64,000 bases of DNA from Roseateles amylovorans. Its GTDB lineage: Bacteria > Pseudomonadota > Gammaproteobacteria > Burkholderiales > Burkholderiaceae_C. The DNA is taken from contig NZ_CP104562.2 of assembly GCF_025398155.2 (NCBI RefSeq), positions 3,038,001 to 3,102,000 on the forward strand. The letters are read 5' to 3'. Position numbers and translations under genes: made by a program. The first letter of the stretch is position 1, and the number at the start of each line of letters is the position of its first letter. Below the pieces are notes generated by a model, which ran no database searches, had not been told where the DNA came from, and worked only from the letters and a program-made list of their open reading frames with translations. Shown here piece by piece: positions 58,258 through 64,000 of the stretch.

Positions 58258-59043
58258 GGGTACGGCGGTACATCAAACGGCAGGACGGCCGCTTCCCCGC
58301 GGCCGCATGCGACAAGGACCTGGCCGCGCCAAGGCGCGGGCGGTCCGCCTGTTGGCCGGTATCCGGGCTGTCGGAAGATGAACCCGTGTTGCCTTCCCGG
58401 ACGGATCGTCCAGTGGTCTCAGACACGTGCCGCAGGCGATGACGCACATCACCCGCCTTCCGCTTACCGTTGCGGGGGCAGCTCAGGTGGGGGTCGAGGC
58501 CATGCCTGGCGCGACCCTTCCTGATTCCCGTTGAACTGCGCCGGCGGAGGGCCGGGCGCGAGCACCAACGGCGCGGATCATATCGGGTTCGCCGAGGCGC
58601 CCGTGCGGGCTTGCCAGCCCTGTCGGCCGGGTTGCCTAGCACTTCAAGGCGCTCAAGGCCATTGGGGACGGACGCCGCAAGCGCTGGAAACGGCACGGCT
58701 GTGCGGGTCGCGCCCGGCCGACAGCACCGGAAGCAGGCGGGGAACGCCCTCGGGCGGCGCGGAGCGTCTACAGTTCGGGGCCCGGGCGCCTGGCGGACGC
58801 TGCCCCGGATCGGTTCCGGCTCCGGCCCGATCGATCCGGGGACGACAGGTCTGACAATGCCTGTCCTGCGGCCTGTGCTTCAGGGCACCGGGCCTCGGAC
58901 TTGCCAAGCCGCGGACGCTGCCCGGCGCGACAGCCGCTCTTCGGAACGCTGGCGCCGTCGCACCTCGAAACCGGGCCCTCTGCGGTCCGGCCCCATAATC
59001 GCGACCCCCGGCAACGGGATCCTGATACCTAGATGGAAATCTG
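58258..59043. other. Gap between btuB and the HU gene
   Basis: 786 bases with no supported protein gene. The btuB half holds the cobalamin riboswitch (58354-58575) and a possible -10 TATGAT on the minus strand near 58580. The HU half (about 58620-59030) holds the HU promoter; frames that cross it on either strand lack ribosome-binding sites and motifs. Confidence 0.5.
58354..58575 (-). ncRNA. Cobalamin riboswitch
   Basis: Read on the minus strand, the leader contains the conserved blocks of the B12 element in the right order. First comes AACGGGAATCAGGAAGGG, then GCTGCCCCCGCAACGGTAAGCGG (complement of about 58457-58481), where CCCCGCAACGGTAAGCG is the most conserved core. Then GACCACTGG (the B12 box, complement of 58410-58418), GGGAAGGC (complement of 58391-58398) and the closing GCCCGGATACCGGCC (complement of 58354-58368). 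The 5' end is approximate. It would bind adenosylcobalamin and shut down btuB when B12 is plentiful, about 97 nt before the btuB start. Confidence 0.93.
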
Positions 59044-59319
59044 ATGAACAAAAGTGAACTGATCGAAAGCATCGCCACCAAGAGCGGCGTGACCCGCGCA
59101 GTGGCCGCCTCCACCCTGGACGCGACCCTGGAGACCATCACCGAGGCGCTGGCCGCCGGCGATTCGATCGCCCTGGTGGGCTTCGGCACCTTCAAGGTCG
59201 GCGATCGCGCTGCCCGCACCGGCAAGAACCCGGCCACCGGCGAAGTGCTGGAAATCCCGGCGTCCAAGGCCGCCAAGTTCACCGCCGGCAAGGCGCTGAA
59301 GGATGCGGTGAACAAGTAA
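59044..59319 (+). CDS. HU family nucleoid protein
   Basis: A 91-aa histone-like DNA-bending protein of the HU/IHF family. The complete fold is present: helical N-terminus MNKSELIESIATKSGVTRAVAASTLDATLETITEALAAGDSIALVGFGTFKV, then the arm RTGKNPATGEVLEIPASKAAKF and the last helix AGKALKDAV. The RTGKNPATGE arm with its intercalating proline is that of HU rather than the IHF subunits. The ATG at 59044 follows GGAAATCTG. It is a single-gene unit ended by a strong bidirectional terminator 75 nt later. Neighbouring AT-richer DNA at 59010-59040 may carry its promoter. Confidence 0.95.
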   Translation: MNKSELIESIATKSGVTRAVAASTLDATLETITEALAAGDSIALVGFGTFKVGDRAARTGKNPATGEVLEIPASKAAKFTAGKALKDAVNK

Positions 59320-59393
59320 GCCGCTTGCGGTCGAGCGGCGCCCGGCGCCTCGCCCTGCGGCGAGCGCAGCCGGTGTCGCCCGCTCCAGCAATG

Positions 59394-59432
59394 AAAAAAA
59401 CGCCCGACGCTGCGAAGCGCCGGGCGTTTTTT
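59394..59432. terminator. Bidirectional rho-independent terminator
   Basis: An 11-bp stem with one mismatch (CGCCCGACGCT 59401-59411, AGCGCCGGGCG 59416-59426) and a GCGA tetraloop, with AAAAAAA before (59394-59400) and TTTTTT after (59427-59432). It can end the HU transcript on the plus strand and the EF-hand gene transcript on the minus strand. The GCGA loop is shared with the terminator at 42845-42874. Confidence 0.92.
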
Positions 59433-59576
59433 CATGGGCCTCGGTCATGGACATGACCGCCACCCAAGCCACCACGACTACGACCACGACCACCTTCGGC
59501 AGCGGTCGCTGCCCGACGGTTCTGAACGGGCACTGTGTCGCGCGGTGGCGCCACGGGGCAATGCCCCGCTTCGGGG

Positions 59577-59867
59577 TCACTTCTTCTTCATGTGCTCCGC
59601 ACCATAGGCCTTGATCTGTTGCAGCGTGACGGCACCGGACTTGGTGGTGTCGATCTCGTCGAACCGTTTGGCCACGCGGGGCATGCCGGCCTCGGCTTCC
59701 GCCTTGGTGAGCTTGCCGTCGTGGTCCTTGTCGGCTGCGGCAAAACGCGCGTCCAGTTGCTGGGCCGCCTTCGCCGCCTTGCTGTCTTGCGCATGGGCGG
59801 GGGCGGCGGCGGTCATGGCGAGCGCAGTGACGAGTGCGACACCGAGGGAAGTCAGAACGGATGTCAT
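59577..59867 (-). CDS. Periplasmic EF-hand protein
   Basis: A 96-aa exported protein (MTSVLTSLGVALVTALAMTAAAPAHAQ signal). Two EF-hand-like loops follow: DKDHDGKLTKAEAE, which fits the DxDxDG calcium loop, and DTTKSGAVTLQQI, with a degenerate first loop. It ends in a lysine-rich tail. Small proteins of this kind bind calcium in the periplasm or at the surface of proteobacteria; the exact role is unknown. ATG 59867 has a weak purine-rich upstream. It shares the bidirectional terminator with HU. It is not part of the oxidase cluster, which starts after a 112-nt gap. Confidence 0.85.
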   Translation of the reverse strand: MTSVLTSLGVALVTALAMTAAAPAHAQDSKAAKAAQQLDARFAAADKDHDGKLTKAEAEAGMPRVAKRFDEIDTTKSGAVTLQQIKAYGAEHMKKK

Positions 59868-59979
59868 GGATCGGTCTCAGGGAGGGTTGCGATGCCCGTA
59901 GGCTAGGGCACCAACCGCGTCGTCGCTGAAAAGATTTGTCAACCGATGGCGTGGGGTTGGCAAAGTTGCGGAAGCAAGC

Positions 59980-62490
59980 TCACGCCGCCATCAGCGGCCA
60001 CCACAGCACCAGCACCCCCTGCACGCAGATCCAGCCCCACAGCAGGCAGACCGCTTCCCGGGTCGCATGCTGGCGCGGGCGCAGCATGCCGTGACCGATG
60101 CGGGCGGCCAGGAAGGCCGCCAGCATCGCCGCCACGCCCAGATGGATGCCTTGCAGCCCATGCAGCGCGGCCAGGGTGCCAGTCCAGGCGTCCAGCGTCG
60201 GTGGCCGCTCGGCGGGCCAGGCGGTGGAGAGCCCCCACAGGAACGCGATCGCCGCCAAACCGAACGCCGGTAGCAACAGCAGCGCGCGCCATCGCGCCAC
60301 CGGCGCGCGACGTGCACCCCAGCCGGCCACGCACACCAGCACCAGGCTCAGCAGGTAGGCCAGCGACTGCCCTCCCAGGCTGCCCGTCGACGCCATCGCC
60401 ACGCCCGGCGGTGGGCAGACCTCGAGCGCCATCGCCACATGCAGGTGGGCGAAGGCCATCGAGGCAAAGATGCTGGCCTCCACCACGATCAGGATCACCA
60501 CGCCCCAGAACGAGGGCGCCTGCCAGCCGGTGGCACCCAGCGGCAGGAGGATGCCGTCCGCCACCTCGGCATCGTCGAAGGGCGGTGCGCGGTCGGTGCG
60601 CCACAGCCAGCACCACAGTGCCACCAGGGCGACCACGCCGCCGGTGACCGTGCCGGCGACGCTCTTGACCGTCATCAGCAGGAAGAAGGCCGCCGTGCCC
60701 AGCGCGGCGAGCACCGGCCAGAGACTGTCGCCCGCCAGCACCGCCACCCGCAACGGACGGGCACTGACCGGGCTGGTGAGCAGCGTCTCCCGTCCGCCGG
60801 TGACCGTGCCCGGCAGCCAATGGGCGCCGGCATGCACCTCCTGGTGCAGCGAGGGTTGATCCCACAGCGGCTCGTGGTGGCTGACCTGCGGAATGCTGCG
60901 GGTGCCGTAGTTCTCGGAGGGCAGCCACTCCAGCGTCGGCGAATCCCAGGGGTCGCCATGGTCCAGCTCGGGGCCGATCTGGCTGCGGACCAGATCGATC
61001 ACGAACAGCAGCACGCCGGCCGCCACCACCACCGCGCCCACGGTGGACAGCAGATTGGGCAGTTCCAGGCCCAGGCCGGCGTCGTAGGTGTGCACCCGGC
61101 GCGGCATGCCCAGAATGCCGGCGATGTGCATCGGAAAGAAGGCGAGGTTGAAGCCGCCGAAGATCAGTCCGAACACCCAGCGGCCGAGGCGCTCCGACAG
61201 CGGCCGCCCGCGCCACACCGGCAGCCAGTGATAGAGCGCGGCAAACATCGGCAGCACCATGCCGCCGATCAGCACATAGTGGAAATGGCCGACCACGAAA
61301 TAGGTGTCGTGCACCTGCCAGTCCACCGGCAGCAGCGCCAGCATCACGCCGGTCAGGCCGCCCAGCACGAAGGCCACGAGAAAGCCGATCAGGAACCAGG
61401 TGGCGGTGGTCCATCGCAGCCGGCCGCGCCACAGCGTGCCGATCCAGGCGAACACTTGCAGCGCGCCCGGCACCGCGATGGCCACGCTGAAGATCGACAC
61501 CAGGCTCATGCCCAGTCCGCCCAGCCCGGCGGTGAACATGTGATGCGCCCACAGCAGGAAGCTCACCACGCCGATGCCGCACAGCGCCACCACCACCGCA
61601 TGGCGACCCACCAGCGAGGTCCGCGCCAGCGCCGGCACCATCGTCGAGACCAGACCCGCCGCCGGCAGGAAGATGATGTAGACCTCCGGATGACCGAAGA
61701 ACCAGAACAGGTGTTGCCAGAGCAGCGGATCGCCGCCGCGGGTGGCGTCGAAGATCGGCCAGTTCAGTGCCCGTTCGATCTCCAGCAAGGCGGTGCCCGC
61801 AATCACCGCCGGGAAGGCCAGCACGATCATCAGACCCACCACCAGCATCGACCAGGCATAGACCGGCATGCGGCTGAGCGTCATGCCCGGCGCCCGCGTC
61901 ATGAGGATGCCGGTGATCAGCTCGATGGCGCCGGCAATCGCCGAGATCTCGATGAAGCCGATCCCCAGCAACCAGAAATCCGCGTTCAGTCCTGGCGAGT
62001 AGCGCGCCCCGCTCAGCGGCGGATACATGAACCAGCCGCTGTCCGGTGCCAGTTGCCAGAACAGCGTCGCATAGAAGGCCAGGCCGCCGACCGCATACAT
62101 CCAGTAGGAATACGCGGACAGGCGCGGAAACGGCAGGTCGCGCGCGCCCAGCATGTTGGGCAGCAGGTAGACCGCAATGGCCTCCACCATCGGCACCGCG
62201 AACAGGAACATCATCACCGTGCCGTGCATGGTGAAGAGCTGCTGAAAGGCCGGTGCGCTCATCAAGCTGAGCTGCGGCGCGGCCAACTGGGCGCGGATCA
62301 ACAGCGCCAGCACCCCACCCAGCAGCAAGAACACGAATGCGGTGGCGATGTAAAGCTTGCCGATGAAGACATTGTTGACACTGCCGATGACGCGCCAGCC
62401 CGTCGGCGGCGCCCAGGCCGCGCGCAGGCGATGGAGCTCGCTGTCAGGACGCGGCAGGCGATTGGCGGGGGCGGGGAGATCGACGCTCAT
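59980..62490 (-). CDS. Cytochrome c oxidase subunit I-III fusion
   Basis: A single polypeptide (836 aa) joining haem-copper oxidase subunit I (about residues 25-540) and subunit III (about 610-830). Haem/copper ligands are intact: H89 (FTMHGT), H267 and Y271 (FGHPEVY), H316/H317 (WAHHMF), H402/H404 (VVGHFHYV). Proton-path residues differ from the canonical A-type enzyme: Q345 and G342 stand in AVPGALQVFAW where the K-channel lysine and threonine of IPTGVKVFSW are expected. The D-channel aspartate D118 is kept (GARDLPFPR), but the following NN pair is replaced (LSAYSYW), and E replaces the usual N in GAIEL. The gene overlaps the subunit II gene by 4 nt (ATGA). The subunit III part ends with about seven helices. 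It is probably a terminal oxidase with changed proton routes. Confidence 0.9.
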   Translation of the reverse strand: MSVDLPAPANRLPRPDSELHRLRAAWAPPTGWRVIGSVNNVFIGKLYIATAFVFLLLGGVLALLIRAQLAAPQLSLMSAPAFQQLFTMHGTVMMFLFAVPMVEAIAVYLLPNMLGARDLPFPRLSAYSYWMYAVGGLAFYATLFWQLAPDSGWFMYPPLSGARYSPGLNADFWLLGIGFIEISAIAGAIELITGILMTRAPGMTLSRMPVYAWSMLVVGLMIVLAFPAVIAGTALLEIERALNWPIFDATRGGDPLLWQHLFWFFGHPEVYIIFLPAAGLVSTMVPALARTSLVGRHAVVVALCGIGVVSFLLWAHHMFTAGLGGLGMSLVSIFSVAIAVPGALQVFAWIGTLWRGRLRWTTATWFLIGFLVAFVLGGLTGVMLALLPVDWQVHDTYFVVGHFHYVLIGGMVLPMFAALYHWLPVWRGRPLSERLGRWVFGLIFGGFNLAFFPMHIAGILGMPRRVHTYDAGLGLELPNLLSTVGAVVVAAGVLLFVIDLVRSQIGPELDHGDPWDSPTLEWLPSENYGTRSIPQVSHHEPLWDQPSLHQEVHAGAHWLPGTVTGGRETLLTSPVSARPLRVAVLAGDSLWPVLAALGTAAFFLLMTVKSVAGTVTGGVVALVALWCWLWRTDRAPPFDDAEVADGILLPLGATGWQAPSFWGVVILIVVEASIFASMAFAHLHVAMALEVCPPPGVAMASTGSLGGQSLAYLLSLVLVCVAGWGARRAPVARWRALLLLPAFGLAAIAFLWGLSTAWPAERPPTLDAWTGTLAALHGLQGIHLGVAAMLAAFLAARIGHGMLRPRQHATREAVCLLWGWICVQGVLVLWWPLMAA

Positions 62491-63590
62491 CGGATGGGGC
62501 TTGGCGTGAGGCTGGGGACGGGCACTGCCGCAACAGTCCCACGCTTGAAGCCTGCGGATGGAGGGGCTGCGGCATCTGCGGACGGATCGGCGTGTCGGTC
62601 AGGCTGTCGATCAGGCTGTCGATCGGCCTCTTGATCGGCGAGCCCCTGAAGCGCGAGATCGCCGATCAGATAGCGGGCGAGCGCGTCCACCTCATCGGCA
62701 GGCAGATGGCCGTACCCCGGCATGCGTGCGCCCGGCTTGACCTGATGCACGTCGGCGATCCATCGGCGCAAGGCGGCGTGCGGCGTGTCATTTCGGAGCG
62801 TTCCGGCGCCCAGCCACAGCCGGCCGGCCACATGGGTCAGGTCCGGGCCCAGCGATTCGCGAGGACCATCGAGACGCCCACGCACTGCATGGCAGGCCGC
62901 GCATCCACGCTCGCTGAAGAGATGGCTGCCGCGCAACCCCGTGGGCGTGGTGGGCGGCGGACGCGCCGCCGCCTGGGCCGCGCGCCAGCGGGCGAATGCC
63001 TCCGGCGGCATGGCCACCACATGCAGCACCATGCCGGCATGCTGGGTGCCGCAGTATTCGGCGCACGGCCCACGGAAGACGCCGGGACGGTCTGCGGTGA
63101 AGGTGAGGCGGTTCAGCCGGCCGGGCACCAGGTCCATCTTGCCGCCCAGCGCCGGCACCCAGAAACTGTGGATCACATCGTCCGATGTCAGCGTCAGCCG
63201 CACCGGCCGCCCGACCGGCACCCGAAGCTCATTGGCGGTGGTGAACCCGGGCCCTTCGTCGGCATCGGCATACCGCATCGACCACCACCACAGATGGCCC
63301 GTCACGCTCACCTGCAGCGCATCGGGCGGGGCAGGGGCGTCCAACTGGGCCGCCTGGCGCTCGCTGTGCAGCAGCAGGCCGCCGAACACCAGCACCGGCA
63401 GCACGATGCCGCCGCCCCACAGCCACCATCCGTCCGCCACGGCGCGACGTCCACGCCACCAAAGCGCTGCCGCCAGGCAGGCCATCGCGATCAGGAAGGC
63501 GATGGTGCAGACGATCATCGCGGTGGACAACTGCTCCGCGAGGATCCGCGCCTGCGGACCGGCGGGCACCAGCATGCCGCCGTCGCTCAT
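62487..63590 (-). CDS. Cytochrome c oxidase subunit II with fused cytochrome c
   Basis: A caa3-type subunit II of 367 aa with two N-terminal transmembrane helices (TAMIVCTIAFLIAMACLAAALWW, WLWGGGIVLPVLVFGGLLLH), a Cu-A cupredoxin domain and a C-terminal c-type haem domain. Cu-A ligands are visible in VIHSFWVP and GPCAEYCGTQHAGM (C176, E178, C180, H, M). The haem site is GCAACHAVRG, with axial methionine in ARMPGYGHLP. The C-terminus is a repetitive hydrophilic tail (ADRQPDRQPDRHADPSADA), from a 12-bp DNA repeat near 62595-62634, with no obvious function. ATG 63590 overlaps the upstream gene by 4 nt. In this fusion the haem domain can take electrons directly to Cu-A. Confidence 0.92.
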   Translation of the reverse strand: MSDGGMLVPAGPQARILAEQLSTAMIVCTIAFLIAMACLAAALWWRGRRAVADGWWLWGGGIVLPVLVFGGLLLHSERQAAQLDAPAPPDALQVSVTGHLWWWSMRYADADEGPGFTTANELRVPVGRPVRLTLTSDDVIHSFWVPALGGKMDLVPGRLNRLTFTADRPGVFRGPCAEYCGTQHAGMVLHVVAMPPEAFARWRAAQAAARPPPTTPTGLRGSHLFSERGCAACHAVRGRLDGPRESLGPDLTHVAGRLWLGAGTLRNDTPHAALRRWIADVHQVKPGARMPGYGHLPADEVDALARYLIGDLALQGLADQEADRQPDRQPDRHADPSADAAAPPSAGFKRGTVAAVPVPSLTPSPIR

Positions 63591-64000
63591 CGCTGCGCCA
63601 TCAATGCCGCGGCGATGTCGCGCGCATCCTGCTCCGACAGGCCCAGGCGCGGCATCGGAGTGCCCGGCAGTTCCGCCGGCGGATCCAGCAGCCAGCGCTG
63701 CAGGCCCTCCGGTGTGTTGGGCAACTGGCCGGCGATGTAGCTGCGGCGTCCGAAGCGCGCCAGCGGAGGACCGCGATGACTGCCATTGGCCGCCACGTCC
63801 GGAATGACATGGCAGCTGCCGCACTGGTAGTGCGCCATCAGTCGCCGACCGGCCACCGCATCGCCGCCGGCGACTTGCCATGTCGACAGCACATCCTCCC
63901 GCGCGGGACTGCAGGCCGCGATCATCCACAGCGGCAGCAAGAGCGCGAGGTGGGTGGTCCGGCACTGCGCCAGGGAGGCTGACGGGCGCGGGGCGGCCCC
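63587..64000 (-). CDS. Cytochrome c-type lipoprotein, 5'-partial
   Basis: A small c-type cytochrome heading the oxidase cluster. The haem motif CGSCH stands in YQCGSCHVIPDVAANGSHRGPPL, with axial methionine likely in GTPMPRLGLSEQDARDIA. The N-terminal part LALLLPLWMIAACSP looks like a lipoprotein signal with lipobox cysteine, which would anchor it to the membrane. Only a TTG at 63940 lies in frame within the window and it would leave too little of the signal; the frame stays open to the window edge, so the start is probably outside. It overlaps the subunit II gene by 4 nt, so all three genes are coupled. It may be the electron donor for the oxidase. Confidence 0.75.
   Translation of the reverse strand, partial: GAAPRPSASLAQCRTTHLALLLPLWMIAACSPAREDVLSTWQVAGGDAVAGRRLMAHYQCGSCHVIPDVAANGSHRGPPLARFGRRSYIAGQLPNTPEGLQRWLLDPPAELPGTPMPRLGLSEQDARDIAAALMAQR

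Noticed and set aside
60439..62634. Long plus-strand open frame opposite the oxidase subunit I-III gene
   Set aside because: Low-complexity His/Gln/Arg composition, no ribosome-binding site or motif, while the opposite strand encodes all haem and copper ligands.
1..64000. CRISPR arrays, tRNA/rRNA genes, insertion sequences or prophage genes
   Set aside because: No regularly spaced repeats with spacers, no tRNA-like cloverleaf, no transposase, integrase or structural phage genes were seen on reading both strands; small RNAs without motifs could be missed.

Overview
The window is about 64 kb of very GC-rich DNA (roughly 65-70 % by eye) with tightly packed genes, many overlapping by 1-14 nt. 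It contains TonB-dependent receptors without SusD partners, a ChvE/MmsAB sugar ABC transporter, a PEP-CTERM protein, a cobalamin riboswitch and a caa3-type oxidase. Together these point to an aerobic, plant-polysaccharide-degrading betaproteobacterium of the Burkholderiales (Roseateles/Mitsuaria-like). That placement is inferred from gene content, not from a marker gene. I saw no rRNA, tRNA, CRISPR array, insertion sequence or prophage.

Layout. 0.2-5.4 kb (+): a translationally coupled trio of secreted GH9 glucanase, PAT/AmpG-like MFS transporter and secreted GH39 beta-xylosidase. 5.9-10.1 kb (+): chvE-mmsA-mmsB, a monosaccharide ABC importer with two strong hairpins between chvE and mmsA. 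10.2-12.1 kb (+): an SH3b-like exported protein and an NxxGxxAF-repeat protein. 12.2-17.0 kb: pirin, YihY/BrkB, a LysR regulator divergent from a PNPOx-family flavoprotein, and a small unknown protein.

17.1-37.2 kb (-) is the metabolic core. It reads as a xyloglucan utilisation locus: ROK regulator xylR - xylB - xylA, then TonB-dependent receptor - GH35 - GH74 - GH95 - ExoP-like/SGNH esterase - GH1 - LacI - GPH symporter. The likely order of action is uptake of large oligosaccharides through the outer membrane, cleavage of the backbone by GH74, removal of galactose (GH35), fucose (GH95) and perhaps acetyl groups (SGNH) in the periplasm, import of the core by the GPH symporter, cytoplasmic hydrolysis by GH1, and use of xylose through XylA/XylB. 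No GH31 alpha-xylosidase, normally essential for this pathway, is in the window.

37.6-42.8 kb (+): a small periplasmic protein, then a PL3 pectate lyase followed by a giant Asp-box/YCF48-like propeller and an unknown exported protein. 43.0-45.6 kb (-): a PEP-CTERM protein, a short companion protein and an HExxH metalloprotease-like protein with a PA-type domain. 46.3-50.9 kb: class III aminotransferase, NmrA-like reductase, and a quinone-oxidoreductase divergent from a LysR regulator. 51.1-55.5 kb: a GH5 cellulase with two CBM6-like modules, divergent from a subtilisin-like protease. 55.7-59.9 kb: HD-domain phosphohydrolase, btuB with its cobalamin riboswitch, HU protein and an EF-hand protein. 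60.0-64.0 kb (-): a caa3-type oxidase cluster (cytochrome c, subunit II-cytochrome c fusion, subunit I-III fusion). Its subunit I lacks the K-channel lysine.

The strongest leads are the xyloglucan locus with its unusual two-domain esterase, the haem-copper oxidase with altered proton-channel residues, the pectate lyase/propeller operon, and several palindromic operator candidates upstream of carbohydrate genes. All family calls come from reading motifs by eye; no database search was run.
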